This document shows positions 28,027 through 37,661 of a stretch of DNA of 64,000 nt, in pieces. This DNA comes from Chroococcus sp. FPU101 (GTDB taxonomy: Bacteria; Cyanobacteriota; Cyanobacteriia; Cyanobacteriales; Microcystaceae). The stretch lies in contig NZ_BLJI01000010.1 in NCBI RefSeq assembly GCF_017312365.1, positions 62,001 to 126,000 of the forward strand, read 5' to 3'. The position numbers and the translations under genes are program-made. Positions within the stretch are counted from its first letter, which is position 1. The number at the start of each line of letters is the position of its first letter. The notes under the pieces are model-generated. The model ran no database searches, was not told where the DNA came from, and saw only the letters and a program-made list of their open reading frames with translations.

Positions 28027-28389
28027 TTAAAAACAGCTTTCTACTTTAACTCTTCCCTCATCTATGCGTACTGAGTAAGTAGGGATTTTTACGGTGTCAT
28101 CATCGAGACATTCACCTGTTTTTAGGTTGAAGTTTTGTTTGTAAATGGGTGAAGCGACTTTAATGATTCCTTTGCGATCGCCTACTAAGCCTCTCGATAG
28201 TACATATGCCTTACTAAAAGGATCATAATTACTGAGTGCGTAAACTTCTTCAGTTGCACCAACTCGGAAAATCGCAATTTGTTCGCCATTGACTAAAGCA
28301 CAAACTCCTGTATCGGGTTGAATATCTTCTATTGAACAAACATCAACCCATTGTTTAATTTGTGCCTGTTTTTCTAATGCTTGTACCAT
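28027..28389 (-). CDS. nirD: Nitrite reductase (NADH) small subunit
   Basis: This 120-residue Rieske-fold protein lacks the Rieske Cys-His pairs (the equivalent segment reads LSNYDPFS), as in all NirD proteins. It also has GVCALVNGEQIAIFRV, VASPIYKQNFNLKTGEC and a conserved C-terminal VRIDEGRVKV. It is the small subunit of the assimilatory NADH-nitrite reductase, downstream of nirB on the same strand. The 152-base nirB-nirD gap is long and filled with palindromic repeats, which may attenuate nirD or act as an mRNA-stability element. Confidence 0.9.
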   Translation of the reverse strand: MVQALEKQAQIKQWVDVCSIEDIQPDTGVCALVNGEQIAIFRVGATEEVYALSNYDPFSKAYVLSRGLVGDRKGIIKVASPIYKQNFNLKTGECLDDDTVKIPTYSVRIDEGRVKVESCF

Positions 28390-28427
28390 GATTGAACTCC
28401 TGATTGTTTATGCAAGGTTTGAAGGAT

Positions 28428-28529
28428 TAGGGTTTGGTAACTAAACCCCTACGATTTTTAGATCCTATATAGGGAATTGGTCTCCAAGCCCAAAAAATCA
28501 AAGGGGCGGTTTAGAGACTAAATCCCTAC
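28428..28529. repeat. Cluster of three palindromic units of family B in the nirB-nirD gap
   Basis: The units are TAGGGTTTGG...CTAAACCCCTAC (28428-28452), AGGGAATTGGTCTCCAAGCCC (about 28471-28491) and GGGGCGGTTTAGAGACTAAATCCC (28503-28526). All share a GG-TTTGG / CCAAA-CC design seen again at 37590, 41155 and 60773. Each can form a hairpin. Confidence 0.7.
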
Positions 28530-28541
28530 TAAAAATAAAAT

Positions 28542-31100
28542 TTAGACAAGACTCATGACTTCTTTTTCTTGTTGAGTAGCGGGGCGTTTTTGTCCGCGTT
28601 CTTCAACATAAGCTAAACTAGGATCGCTTTGGTCACTATTGACAAAATGACGAAAACGTGCTGTTTTAATCGGATCTTCAACGGTTGTTTTCCATTCACA
28701 TTGATAAGTATCCACTAAACTTTGCATTTGGGCTTCTAATTCGGCTGCAATTCCCAAAGAATCGTCAATAATCACCTGTTTTAGATAATCAATTCCTCCA
28801 TCTAGTTTATTGAACCAAGTCGCGGTTCTTTCTAAGCGATCGGCTGTGCGAACATAGAAAATGAGGAATCGATCTAAATATTTAATCAGCGTTTCTTTAT
28901 CAATATCAGTCGCTAATAAAACCGCGTGTTGGGGTTTAATTCCGCCATTACCACATACATAAAGATTCCATCCTTTTTCAGTTGCAATGATGCCAAAATC
29001 TTTACTTTGTGCCTCAGCGCATTCGCGGGTACATCCAGATACCGCCGATTTTAGTTTATGAGGAGAACGTAAACCACGATAACGTAATTCTACTTCAATA
29101 GCTAAACTGGTTGAATCTTGTACCCCAAAGCGACACCATGTACTACCTACACAAGATTTTACCGTTCTTAATGCCTTACCGTAAGCATGACCCGATTCAA
29201 AACCCGCGTCTACTAATTTTTTCCAAATTAGAGGTAATTGATCGACTCTTGCACCGAATAAATCGATTCTTTGTCCTCCAGTGATTTTAGTATAAAGTCC
29301 AAATTCCTGAGCAACTTCTCCTAATGCAATCAGTTTATCGGGTGTAATTTCTCCCCCTGGTACTCGCGGTACGACTGAATAGGTACCATCTCTTTGAATA
29401 TTGGCTAAATAGTAATCATTAGTATCTTGTAAACCGACATGAGGAGTACTCAAAATATGTTCATTCCATGTCGAAGCAAGCATCGAAGCAACAGCAGGTT
29501 TACAAATTTCGCACCCCTTTCCTTGACCAAATTTCTCTAGAAGTTCACCAAAGCTTTTGATTTGATGGAATCTCAATAAGTGATACAATTCCTGACGAGA
29601 ATAAGCAAAGTGTTCACACAGATGGTTATTAACTGCTACTCCTGCTTTTTTCAGTTCAGTTTTAAATAAATCCGTCACTAGAGGAACACAACCACCGCAA
29701 CCTGTACCTGCTTTCGTACATTTTTTCAGTGTGGGAATATCTCTGATACTATCTTCTCGAATAGCGCGGCAAATATCACCTTTTGAAACATTATTACAAG
29801 AACAAATCTGTGCAGTGTCGGGTAAGCTATCAACTCCCATCGTCGCTAAAGCTGCTTTTCCTTCACGGGGAGGCATCAATAAATCTTCGGGATGAGGGGG
29901 TAAAGTAATTTGATTTTGGACAAATTGTAACAGAGTTCCGTAGTCTGATGCGTCGCCAACTAAAATACCACCGAGTAGATACTTGCCGTCTTCTGAGAGA
30001 ACTAATTTTTTATAAACACCTTGTCGGGAGTCAACAAAAGTTACATCTTTTGCACCCGATGTTTTACCGAAATGATCCCCAAAACTAGCAACATCTACCC
30101 CTAATAATTTTAGTTTGGTAGACATATCCGCGCCCGTAAAACTGTTATCATTGTTACCATTTTTGCTAAAGCGATCAGCAACAACTTCAGCCATTTTGTA
30201 CCCTGGTGCCACTAAGCCATAAATTCGGTTTTGATGCAGCGCACATTCACCAATTGCAAAAATATCAGGATCGGAGGTTTTACAAGCATCATCAATCATA
30301 ATACCGCCTCTTTCACCGATGGTTAAATCACTCTTTCTGGCTAAATCATCTCTGGGACGAATTCCAGCAGAAAAGACAATCATATCTGTCTCTAATTCTG
30401 TGCCATCAGCAAAGACCATTTTAGTCACTTTGCCATCATTATTAACAATTTCTTGGGTGACTTTATTCGTGTGTACCGTTAACCCTAATTCCTCGATTTT
30501 TGCTCTTAAAACCTGTCCACCCAAATCATCAACTTGAACAGGCATCAAACGCGGCATAAATTCAATAATATGAGTCTCTAGACCCAAGTTGTGTAAGGCA
30601 TTGGCACATTCTAAGCCAAGTAATCCTCCTCCAACAACAACCCCAGTTTTACACTGTTTCGCATAAGCCGAAATCTGTTCTAAATCATCAATGGTTCGAT
30701 AAACAAATGTCCCTGTAGCGTCATTCCCTTTGATGGGGGGGACAAACGGATAAGAACCTGTCGCTAAAACTATTTTATCGTATTCTATTTCTACACCATT
30801 AGCAGAAATCACCTTTTTTTGTTCTCGATTAATGGTTTCTGCTTTATCCCCAATATAAACTTTTAAGCCATTCTCTTGATAGAACCCTGGTTCAACTAAA
30901 GATAAATCTGCTGCGGTCTTCCCTGCAAAGAAACCACTCAAATTAACGCGATCGTAAGCTACTCTTGACTCTTCACAAAAGGTAATGATATTCCAATCTT
31001 GATGGCCTTCTTTTTTAACCATCAACTCTAGGAATTTATACCCAACCATCCCATTACCAATAACAATTAAATTCCGTTTAGCAACCATAACTGCTTCCAT
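28542..31100 (-). CDS. nirB: Nitrite reductase (NADH) large subunit
   Basis: This 852-residue protein has two Rossmann folds for FAD and NAD(P)H (VIGNGMVGYKFLEL; VVVGGGLLGLECANAL), a BFD-type [2Fe-2S] region (CSCNNVSKGDICRAI with a downstream CxxC), a ferredoxin-like half-domain, and the sirohaem/[4Fe-4S] motifs C-x5-C and C-x3-C at about residues 645-690 (SCVGSTWC; GCTRECAE). It reduces nitrite to ammonium using NAD(P)H. Most cyanobacteria use ferredoxin-dependent NirA instead, so nirBD is notable. An in-frame Met5 is an alternative start. I see no GTA-N8-TAC NtcA site in the 150 bases upstream by eye. No nitrate reductase or transporter genes are next to it. Confidence 0.93.
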   Translation of the reverse strand: MEAVMVAKRNLIVIGNGMVGYKFLELMVKKEGHQDWNIITFCEESRVAYDRVNLSGFFAGKTAADLSLVEPGFYQENGLKVYIGDKAETINREQKKVISANGVEIEYDKIVLATGSYPFVPPIKGNDATGTFVYRTIDDLEQISAYAKQCKTGVVVGGGLLGLECANALHNLGLETHIIEFMPRLMPVQVDDLGGQVLRAKIEELGLTVHTNKVTQEIVNNDGKVTKMVFADGTELETDMIVFSAGIRPRDDLARKSDLTIGERGGIMIDDACKTSDPDIFAIGECALHQNRIYGLVAPGYKMAEVVADRFSKNGNNDNSFTGADMSTKLKLLGVDVASFGDHFGKTSGAKDVTFVDSRQGVYKKLVLSEDGKYLLGGILVGDASDYGTLLQFVQNQITLPPHPEDLLMPPREGKAALATMGVDSLPDTAQICSCNNVSKGDICRAIREDSIRDIPTLKKCTKAGTGCGGCVPLVTDLFKTELKKAGVAVNNHLCEHFAYSRQELYHLLRFHQIKSFGELLEKFGQGKGCEICKPAVASMLASTWNEHILSTPHVGLQDTNDYYLANIQRDGTYSVVPRVPGGEITPDKLIALGEVAQEFGLYTKITGGQRIDLFGARVDQLPLIWKKLVDAGFESGHAYGKALRTVKSCVGSTWCRFGVQDSTSLAIEVELRYRGLRSPHKLKSAVSGCTRECAEAQSKDFGIIATEKGWNLYVCGNGGIKPQHAVLLATDIDKETLIKYLDRFLIFYVRTADRLERTATWFNKLDGGIDYLKQVIIDDSLGIAAELEAQMQSLVDTYQCEWKTTVEDPIKTARFRHFVNSDQSDPSLAYVEERGQKRPATQQEKEVMSLV

Positions 31101-31253
31101 AACTCCATCTATCGCAATCCTAAAGGAAATTTTTAGGGATTACTAGATGGGTGATGAAAGAACCAAAATATATCAATCCGTTTTTTGCATGAGAAATGAA
31201 AATGTTGATTAACAGCCTTCTAAATATACTCTTCAGTAATTTAGCTTATTAAA

Positions 31254-31706
31254 TTAAGGTAGCCAATTCTTATCTAATAATTGCTCTAAAGTATAAGGAC
31301 AAGTTGTAGGAAAAGTATTTAAACGAGTTTTCTGAATAACATAACTTAGTGCATCCTGATAGATAACATTCAACTCTTGTTCTAAATGCTAGCCTAGATT
31401 AGTTGATAAATGTCTTCGTAATTGAGTGCGTAAACTAACTATTTCTGCTTTCCAATGAGCCGAATTATTTTGATACTTTTCTGACCAATATTACAGCACT
31501 AAAAGATGTTTAATCACCTGTTCTAATAAGCTTACTGCTTTATTTTTATCTTTTTTGCTCAATCTTTATAATTCCTCAATTAAATTCTCTACATCTAGTT
31601 CATCTAAACGATTAGCTTTCAGAAGCTTTATAGTTTCTTCTAACCACAAATGTTCATCTACTTCGTAGAGATTTTTTAAACGGGTTTTCGCGGTTGACCT
31701 AGACAT
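31254..31706 (-). pseudogene. DUF29-like gene with three in-frame stop codons
   Basis: Reading from the ATG at 31704-31706 gives 151 codons ending in TAA at 31254, with no frameshift. Codons 47 (TAA, 31566-31568), 72 (TAA, 31489-31493 region) and 106 (TAG, 31389-31391) are stops. Between the stops the sequence keeps a DUF29-like pattern: LYEVDEHLWLEETIKLLKANRLDELDVENLIEEL, HWKAEIVSLRTQLRRHL, HLEQELNVIYQDAL and FPTTCPYTLEQLLDKNWLP. DUF29 genes are common, fast-evolving accessory genes of unknown function in cyanobacteria. Each stop is one C-to-T change from a Gln codon, though other changes fit too. The sense frame is otherwise open, so the loss looks recent. Confidence 0.8.
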
Positions 31707-31725
31707 AGTATTTTAAAAAAAACAA

Positions 31726-32121
31726 TCACACTTTATTATACATAACAATTTGCCTAAGCCACCACCAACCAATTAAACAACCGAGCGCATAGTAAAGAAA
31801 ATCCCATTCAGAAAAAGTTGTCCCTAGTAAAAGACGGCCCAAAGTATAAGAACGAAGTAGCTGTAATAAGAAAAAATGCCACAATTGTAAAAACTCTAAC
31901 AAGCTTGTAACAATAAAAACTCCGATAGGAATCATAATAATTGATTGTTTATTCTAAAAAAATGCCAAGAAAAACAAACACCAAAATACTTCATACCATA
32001 CCGCAGCAAAAGAATTATTTAACCAGTCTTCACCCCAACCTCGATAATATTTAGAGCATAAACCTAGTAGAGTAACAATGAAAAGGGATATGATAATTGA
32101 TGAGCGTCGAACCTGATACAT
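31726..32121 (-). pseudogene. DUF2809-like membrane protein gene with one in-frame stop
   Basis: From the ATG at 32119-32121 the frame gives 132 codons to the TAA at 31726. A single TAG at 31954-31956 interrupts it between LFFLAFF and NKQSIIMIPIGVF. Upstream reads MYQVRR..., GLCSKYYRGWGEDWLNNS and WYEVFWCLFF; downstream reads SLLEFLQLWHFFLLQLLRS, LGRLLLGTTFSEWDFLYYALGC and WWWLR. Together these are a complete DUF2809 protein of about four membrane helices, with unknown function. There is no frameshift. An alternative is that translation restarts at the internal ATG (31935), yielding a 69-residue C-terminal half. It lies 19 bases from the DUF29 pseudogene on the same strand. Confidence 0.75.
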
Positions 32122-32262
32122 TTCTAAAATTGCTTCCTTTGTGTCATTAAAAGTTTAATTCAAATTGCTATTATAGACAATACAAATAGAAATGATTGTA
32201 TCTGATTTCTTTGGGTATATAAAATAAATTTGGAAGTGTTGCTAGGGAATAAATTATTACAT

Positions 32263-33276
32263 TCACTTCTCTAATAAAGCATTAATAAATCTTCGTTCCC
32301 AACAAAAAACGGAGAAACCATAACCAGATTCATTAACAACTTTAATTTGCTCTTTAATTTCTTTTTCTGTCGCATTCCAAGGAGCAAAAATCCCGATCGC
32401 TACAGGAACAAATCGAGACGCTTCAGCAACTCCAGAGGTATTAATAGTTTGTTTAACTTCTCTGGAAGTTTTTCGATAAACTTGAATAACTATTTCATCG
32501 ATATAGCCTTTCTTAATCCATCTTATCCAATCTTGATTATAACGATTGACTGAAAAAGCATAGGGATTAGGGGATAAACTAAAAATAAGTTTAGGATTTT
32601 TCTCTTGTATCAGTTGATGAACTTTTTGAGTTAGAGTGGTTAAATCTTTTTGACGTTGACCAAATGGTATAGGAATTGCCCAATGATCATCGAATTGGAT
32701 TCCTTCGATATCATATTTAATAATTTCATTGATCATGCTTAGAATATAGTTCTGTACTTCTGGATGTGCTGGATCTAACCAGACAAAATGATCGATAATT
32801 GTTTTCCCATTAGGTGTTTTCAGTAACCAGTCTGGATGTGATTTGGCAATTTGACTATTAGGCGGTAACATTAAACCATATTCTAACCAAGCATAGACTT
32901 TTAAACCTTGACGCTTTCCTTCATTAGCTACAGATTTTAAAGGATTTGTCAAAGGTGGAGCTAAAAATAAACAGGTAATTTCTGTATTTCTAAGCTTACT
33001 GTGTGAGGGATATAGCGTACCCCAATTACCGTAAACATTTACATATATTCGGTTATAGCCAGAACGAGAGAGATGATTTAAAACATTATCTAGAAGTGTT
33101 GTATGGTGGAGAAATGCTGTACCAATATCGGTTAACCAAACACCTCTAATTGTTTGAAAGTCTTTTGATGTACGCTCAATGGACGGTGCGGGTTTAACTA
33201 ATAAATATACTGCCATTAGTACAAAAAGAGTGACAAAGCCAAGCCTAAATTTCTGCTGACTGATTTTAGAAAGCAT
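32263..33276 (-). CDS. Exported or anchored GHL10 (DUF187)-family putative glycoside hydrolase
   Basis: This 337-residue protein has a hydrophobic N-terminal segment (about residues 12-28) acting as signal anchor or peptide, then a TIM-barrel-like domain: RGVWLTDIG, GYNRIYVNVYGNWGTLYPS, LKVYAWLEYG, KSHPDWLL, HFVWLDPAHPEVQNYI, DIEGIQFDDHW and FSLSPNPYAF. These match glycoside-hydrolase-like family 10 proteins. Asp/Glu in the FDDHW region is the likely active site. The substrate is unknown, probably an envelope or extracellular polysaccharide. It is divergent from the PBP gene. Confidence 0.85.
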   Translation of the reverse strand: MLSKISQQKFRLGFVTLFVLMAVYLLVKPAPSIERTSKDFQTIRGVWLTDIGTAFLHHTTLLDNVLNHLSRSGYNRIYVNVYGNWGTLYPSHSKLRNTEITCLFLAPPLTNPLKSVANEGKRQGLKVYAWLEYGLMLPPNSQIAKSHPDWLLKTPNGKTIIDHFVWLDPAHPEVQNYILSMINEIIKYDIEGIQFDDHWAIPIPFGQRQKDLTTLTQKVHQLIQEKNPKLIFSLSPNPYAFSVNRYNQDWIRWIKKGYIDEIVIQVYRKTSREVKQTINTSGVAEASRFVPVAIGIFAPWNATEKEIKEQIKVVNESGYGFSVFCWERRFINALLEK

Positions 33277-33392
33277 AGTTTAATGATGTAATCTGTTTGA
33301 TCATTCTGACAAATCTATGAGTGCTTTATGCAGTCCCTCACAGGTCTAAATAGTGTATCGCTATAATAGACATTGAAATTGTATTAATTGAG

Positions 33393-35645
33393 ATGACAAA
33401 TCAGCCACCTGATCCCCCAAAAAATCAGCTTACTCAGATGCTAACCGTAGCAATTCAAAAGGCTAGGGTTAATTTTAATGGTTTATCCCTAAAAAAAGAC
33501 GCAAGAGTCCCCGAATTGCAGATCCAAGATGGAGAAGATCAACCTGTACAAAATTATCCTTTAGTTGGGGATCGCTATACGGTTGGTCGTAGTTCTAGTG
33601 CTAGTGATATTGTCATCCGTAATCCGATCGTCAGTCAAGTTCATTTTTCCCTACAACGCGATAAAAAAAATCCCAATTGTTTCTATCTTCAAGACGAAAA
33701 CTCAACTAATGGAGTCTATTTTAAAAAACGTCGTCTGAAAAAACCTTTTTTACTTCGTCATGGTGATACGATTACGATCGCCCCACCGACATTAACGAAT
33801 GCAATTAATATTTCCTACTACAATCCGCCCCCTGTTTGGGTCAAGGGGTTAAGATATGGATTGTATGGCGTTAGTGGAGTTGCAGGTCTGTGTGCTGCGC
33901 TCATTGGGGTAGAATGGTTTAAATATCCTGTCTATCCGTTACCCAATGGGGTTAGCGAACCCGTTGTTATTTACGCTAGAGACGAAAAAACGCCACTCAA
34001 TCCAGTACAAGCCGAAAATCATCGTGAAATAGATAAATTATCCCAATTTTCGCCTTATTTACCGAAAGCGGTACTCGCTTCTGAAGATAGTCGTTATTAC
34101 TGGCATTTTGGTGTCGATCCCTATGGTATTACACGAGCAGTCGTTGCTAATATTCGCGGAGGAGGGATCAAAGAAGGTGCAAGTACTCTCACCCAACAGT
34201 TAGCGCGAAGTCTATTTTCTGAGGTGGGTAGACAAAATAACGCCAGTCGTAAATTACGTGAAATGGTAGTTGCTTTAAAATTAGAAGCGGTCTACAGTAA
34301 AGACGAAATCCTGAGAAATTATCTTAATAAAGTTTATCTCGGTGTCGGTAACTATGGCTTTGAAGATGCAGCCGAATTTTACTTCGATAAATCAGCTAAA
34401 AATTTAACTTTATCTGAAGCGGCTACTTTAGTGGCCATGTTACCCGCACCAAACCTGTATAATCCAGTACAAAACTACGATCGCTCTGTACAATTCCGAA
34501 ACCGAGTGATTAACCGCATGGAAAGCCTTAGAATGATTAGTGCGGATGAAGCAGATCGGGCAAGACGATCGCGTATTGAAGTGAGTTCAAAAGCTAAACA
34601 AGCCCTTTCTCAAATTATCGCCCCCTACTTTCATAGTTATGTCTTTCAAGAATTGCGGGAATTACTCGGAGAAGATTTAGCCAAAGAAGGAAACTTTATT
34701 GTAGAAACGGGACTTAATCTAAGTTTACAAGCCAAAGCGGAAAAAGCCCTCAAAAACAACATTAATAGCAATGGTTCTCGTTTTGGCTATTCTGAAGGCG
34801 CAATGGTAACAATTAATCCGAAAAATGGCGAGATTTTAGCCCTCGTCGGTGGTGTAGACTATAAAAAAAGCCAGTTTAATCGCGCTACACAAGCCAAACG
34901 ACAATCTGGATCAACCTTTAAAGTATTTGCTTATGCGGCTGCCATAGAAGATGATAGATCACCGAGTAAAGTTTATTCTTGTGATGCCCTATTATGGAAA
35001 GGACAACGCTATAAAGCCTGTGAACGGAGTAGCGGAAATGTCGATATGTATCGCGGGTTAGCCCAGTCGGAAAATGCGATCGCTCTTAGAATTGCCAAAG
35101 ATGTCGGTTTAGATCAAGTGATTTCTGTCGCTCAAAAAGCAGGAATCAAATCACCGATTAAAGAGACTCCAGGGCTAGTTTTAGGGGAAAATGAGGCGAC
35201 TGTTTTAGAAATGACGGGGGGGTATAGCATCTTTGCTAATCAAGGTATATGGACACGTCCCCATGCAATCAGACGCATTTTAGACGGGGGTGATTGTACG
35301 AATAATGAGAATATTGATACTTGTCGTGTGATTTATGAATTCTCACAAGATCCTGAAGCGACACGTCAAGTAATTTCCCCCGAAGTTGCCCGTACCATGA
35401 CACAAATGATGCAAGGTGTAGTTCAAGGTGGAACAGGAAAAGCGGCTAATATTGGAGTAGGTGCTGCAGGAAAAACAGGAACAACTGATAAGAATGTGGA
35501 TCTGTGGTTTATTGGTTATACAACAAATGCTCAATTACTGACGGGAATTTGGCTAGGAAACGATAATAACTCACCAACACGGGGTAGTAGTGGACAAGCG
35601 GCTCAACTCTGGGGAAGTTATATGAAAACAATTATTCAAGATTAA
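33393..35645 (+). CDS. FHA-domain bifunctional penicillin-binding protein (class A PBP)
   Basis: This 750-residue protein combines an N-terminal FHA domain (about 55-140; YTVGRSSSASDIVIRNPIVSQVHF, STNGVYF), a membrane helix (about 150-172), a GT51 glycosyltransferase (EDSRYYWHFGVDP, GASTLTQQLARSLF) and a penicillin-binding transpeptidase with Ser507-x-x-Lys510 (SGSTFK), the SEN motif of AQSENAIAL and Lys694-Thr-Gly. It polymerises and cross-links peptidoglycan at the plasma membrane. The cytoplasmic FHA would bind a phosphothreonine partner, suggesting Ser/Thr-kinase control. uup starts 6 bases after its stop, and the two are likely co-transcribed. Confidence 0.95.
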   Translation: MTNQPPDPPKNQLTQMLTVAIQKARVNFNGLSLKKDARVPELQIQDGEDQPVQNYPLVGDRYTVGRSSSASDIVIRNPIVSQVHFSLQRDKKNPNCFYLQDENSTNGVYFKKRRLKKPFLLRHGDTITIAPPTLTNAINISYYNPPPVWVKGLRYGLYGVSGVAGLCAALIGVEWFKYPVYPLPNGVSEPVVIYARDEKTPLNPVQAENHREIDKLSQFSPYLPKAVLASEDSRYYWHFGVDPYGITRAVVANIRGGGIKEGASTLTQQLARSLFSEVGRQNNASRKLREMVVALKLEAVYSKDEILRNYLNKVYLGVGNYGFEDAAEFYFDKSAKNLTLSEAATLVAMLPAPNLYNPVQNYDRSVQFRNRVINRMESLRMISADEADRARRSRIEVSSKAKQALSQIIAPYFHSYVFQELRELLGEDLAKEGNFIVETGLNLSLQAKAEKALKNNINSNGSRFGYSEGAMVTINPKNGEILALVGGVDYKKSQFNRATQAKRQSGSTFKVFAYAAAIEDDRSPSKVYSCDALLWKGQRYKACERSSGNVDMYRGLAQSENAIALRIAKDVGLDQVISVAQKAGIKSPIKETPGLVLGENEATVLEMTGGYSIFANQGIWTRPHAIRRILDGGDCTNNENIDTCRVIYEFSQDPEATRQVISPEVARTMTQMMQGVVQGGTGKAANIGVGAAGKTGTTDKNVDLWFIGYTTNAQLLTGIWLGNDNNSPTRGSSGQAAQLWGSYMKTIIQD

Positions 35646-35651
35646 GATAAT

Positions 35652-37564
35652 ATGGCTGTTTTTACACTGCGATCGCTTAAAAAAGATTTTGGGATTAAAG
35701 AAATTCTCAAAGATGCGAGTTTTAGCCTCAATGAAGGGGATAAAGTCGGACTCATTGGGACAAACGGTTCGGGAAAATCAACTTTACTGAAAATGATTGC
35801 AGGAATTGAACCCATTGACGGCGGCGAAATTTGGATTAATTCGGGAGCTAAAGTTATTTATTTACCCCAACAGCCTGATTTAGACGAAAATCGCACCGTT
35901 TTAGCACAAGTTTTTGCTGATAGTGGCGAACAGATGTCGTTAATTCGAGAATATGAAGAACTTTCAGCTAAACTCGCTCATAGTCCTAAAAATTCAGATG
36001 AACTTTTGTCACGTTTGTCAATAGTAACGCAACAAATCGAAATATTAGGCGCGTGGGAACTCGAAAGCAATGCTAAGATTATTCTCTCTCAACTCGGTAT
36101 TCAAGACTATGAGGCGAAAATCGGCAGTCTCTCAGGAGGTTATCGTAAGCGTATTGCCCTTGCGACTGCTTTACTGTTGAACCCGATGTTTTACTGATGG
36201 ATGAACCGACAAACCATCTTGACGCGCTATCAGTCGAATGGTTACAGAGTTATTTAAAACGTTTTCGCGGTGCATTACTACTCATTACACACGATCGCTA
36301 TTTCTTAGATCAAGTCACAAATCGGATTATCGAAATAGATCGCGGTGATTTATATTCATATTCAGGCAATTACGCTTATTATCTGGAAAAAAAAGCCGAA
36401 TCAGAAGAGTCCGCAGCCAGTAGCCAACGCAAACACGCAGGAGTCTTAAGACGGGAATTAGAATGGCTAAAACGGGGGCCAAAAGCCAGAAGTACCAAGC
36501 AAAAAGCCAGAATTGACCGTATTCGGGATATGCAGGGACAAGAATTCAAACAAACACAAGGAAAAGTCGAAATTACAACCGCAGGTCGTCGAATTGGAAA
36601 AAAAGTAATTGAATTAAACAATTTGAGTAAATCTTATGATGAGCGTACACTAATTAAAGATTTTACCTATATTTTTAACCCAGAAGACCGCATTGGGATT
36701 ATTGGCAGTAATGGCGCAGGAAAATCAACCTTAATGGATATAATAACAGGTCGGGTTAAACCAGATTCAGGTACACTAGAACTCGGTTCGACTATTCATA
36801 TCGGCTATTTTGACCAACATTCTGAAGACTTAAACCTAAATGAAAATCAACGAGCGATCGACTATCTTAAAAGTGTTGCAGAATTAGTTAAAACAGCCGA
36901 TGGTTCTATCATTACAGCATCTCAGATGTTAGAACGGTTTTTGTTTACCCCCAATCAACAGTATTCACCTATAAAGATGCTTTCGGGGGGAGAAAGACGG
37001 CGACTATTTTTGTTACAGGTTCTGATGAGTGCGCCAAATGTCTTGATTTTAGACGAACCGACGAATGATCTTGATGTACAAACCTTGGGAGTTTTAGAGG
37101 AATATCTTGAAGACTTTAATGGGTGTGTCATTGTAGTATCGCATGATCGCTATTTTCTCGATCGTACTGTTGATACGATATTTGCCTTCGAGTCTGGTGG
37201 CGTTTTAAAACAATATCCTGGTAACTATTCAGTCTATCTTGACTACAAAAAAGCCGAAGAAGATACCAAACGAAACGAAACTCAAGAGAAAAAAACAAGT
37301 ACAAAACCTAAATATCAAACTCCATCTGATAGTGTGACAAAACCGCGTAAACTTTCCTTTAAAGAAAAACAGGAATACGAAAAGCTAGAAAAACAGATCC
37401 CTGAAATGGAAGCACAAAAAGAAGAATTAGAAAAGAATTTGTATAATAATCCTCCGAGTGAGTATAGCAAAATGAAACAACTCACCGAACATTTAGGACA
37501 ATTGACACAAGAAATAGATACAGCAACCGAAAGATGGTTAGAACTCGCTGAATTGATCAATTAA
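35652..37564 (+). pseudogene. uup: ABC-F family ATPase (Uup type), interrupted by a one-base frameshift
   Basis: The first half (35652-36197) has Walker A GTNGSGKSTL and signature LSGGYRKRIALATALLLNP, then shifts frame before Walker B. The second half starts in another frame with LLMDEPTNHLDALSVEW, has a second ATPase (GSNGAGKSTL, LSGGERRRLFLL, LILDEPTNDLD) and the Uup-type C-terminal coiled coil (LSFKEKQEYEKLEKQI...). Adding one G next to G36185 gives N-P-D-V-L-L-M-D-E-P and one 637-residue protein, the usual length. It is a soluble ribosome- or DNA-linked ABC-F ATPase. The damage is most likely a sequencing error. It is in an operon with the PBP gene. Confidence 0.87.
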
Positions 37565-37566
37565 CA

Positions 37567-37616
37567 GTAGAGACGCACTATAGTATATTGTAGGAGTTTG
37601 GTTACCAAACCCCTAC
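37567..37616. repeat. Family A half-site plus family B palindrome
   Basis: GTAGAGACGC at 37567-37576 is a half-copy of family A. Just beyond it, GTAGGAGTTTGG (37590-37601) pairs with CCAAACCCCTAC (37605-37616), a 12-bp stem with one mismatch, the clearest family B hairpin here. It lies between the convergent uup and haloperoxidase genes and may terminate both. Confidence 0.75.
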
Positions 37617-37661
37617 GGAAATCTATACCTGATCTAACAGCATTCATTGCTGTAAAAAACC

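Noticed and set aside
31101-31253. NtcA-binding box upstream of nirB
   Set aside because: No GTA-N8-TAC match was found by eye in the gap.
31726-31935. Independent 69-residue membrane protein
   Set aside because: It is the C-terminal half of a DUF2809-like gene whose N-terminal half continues in the same frame upstream of one stop codon.
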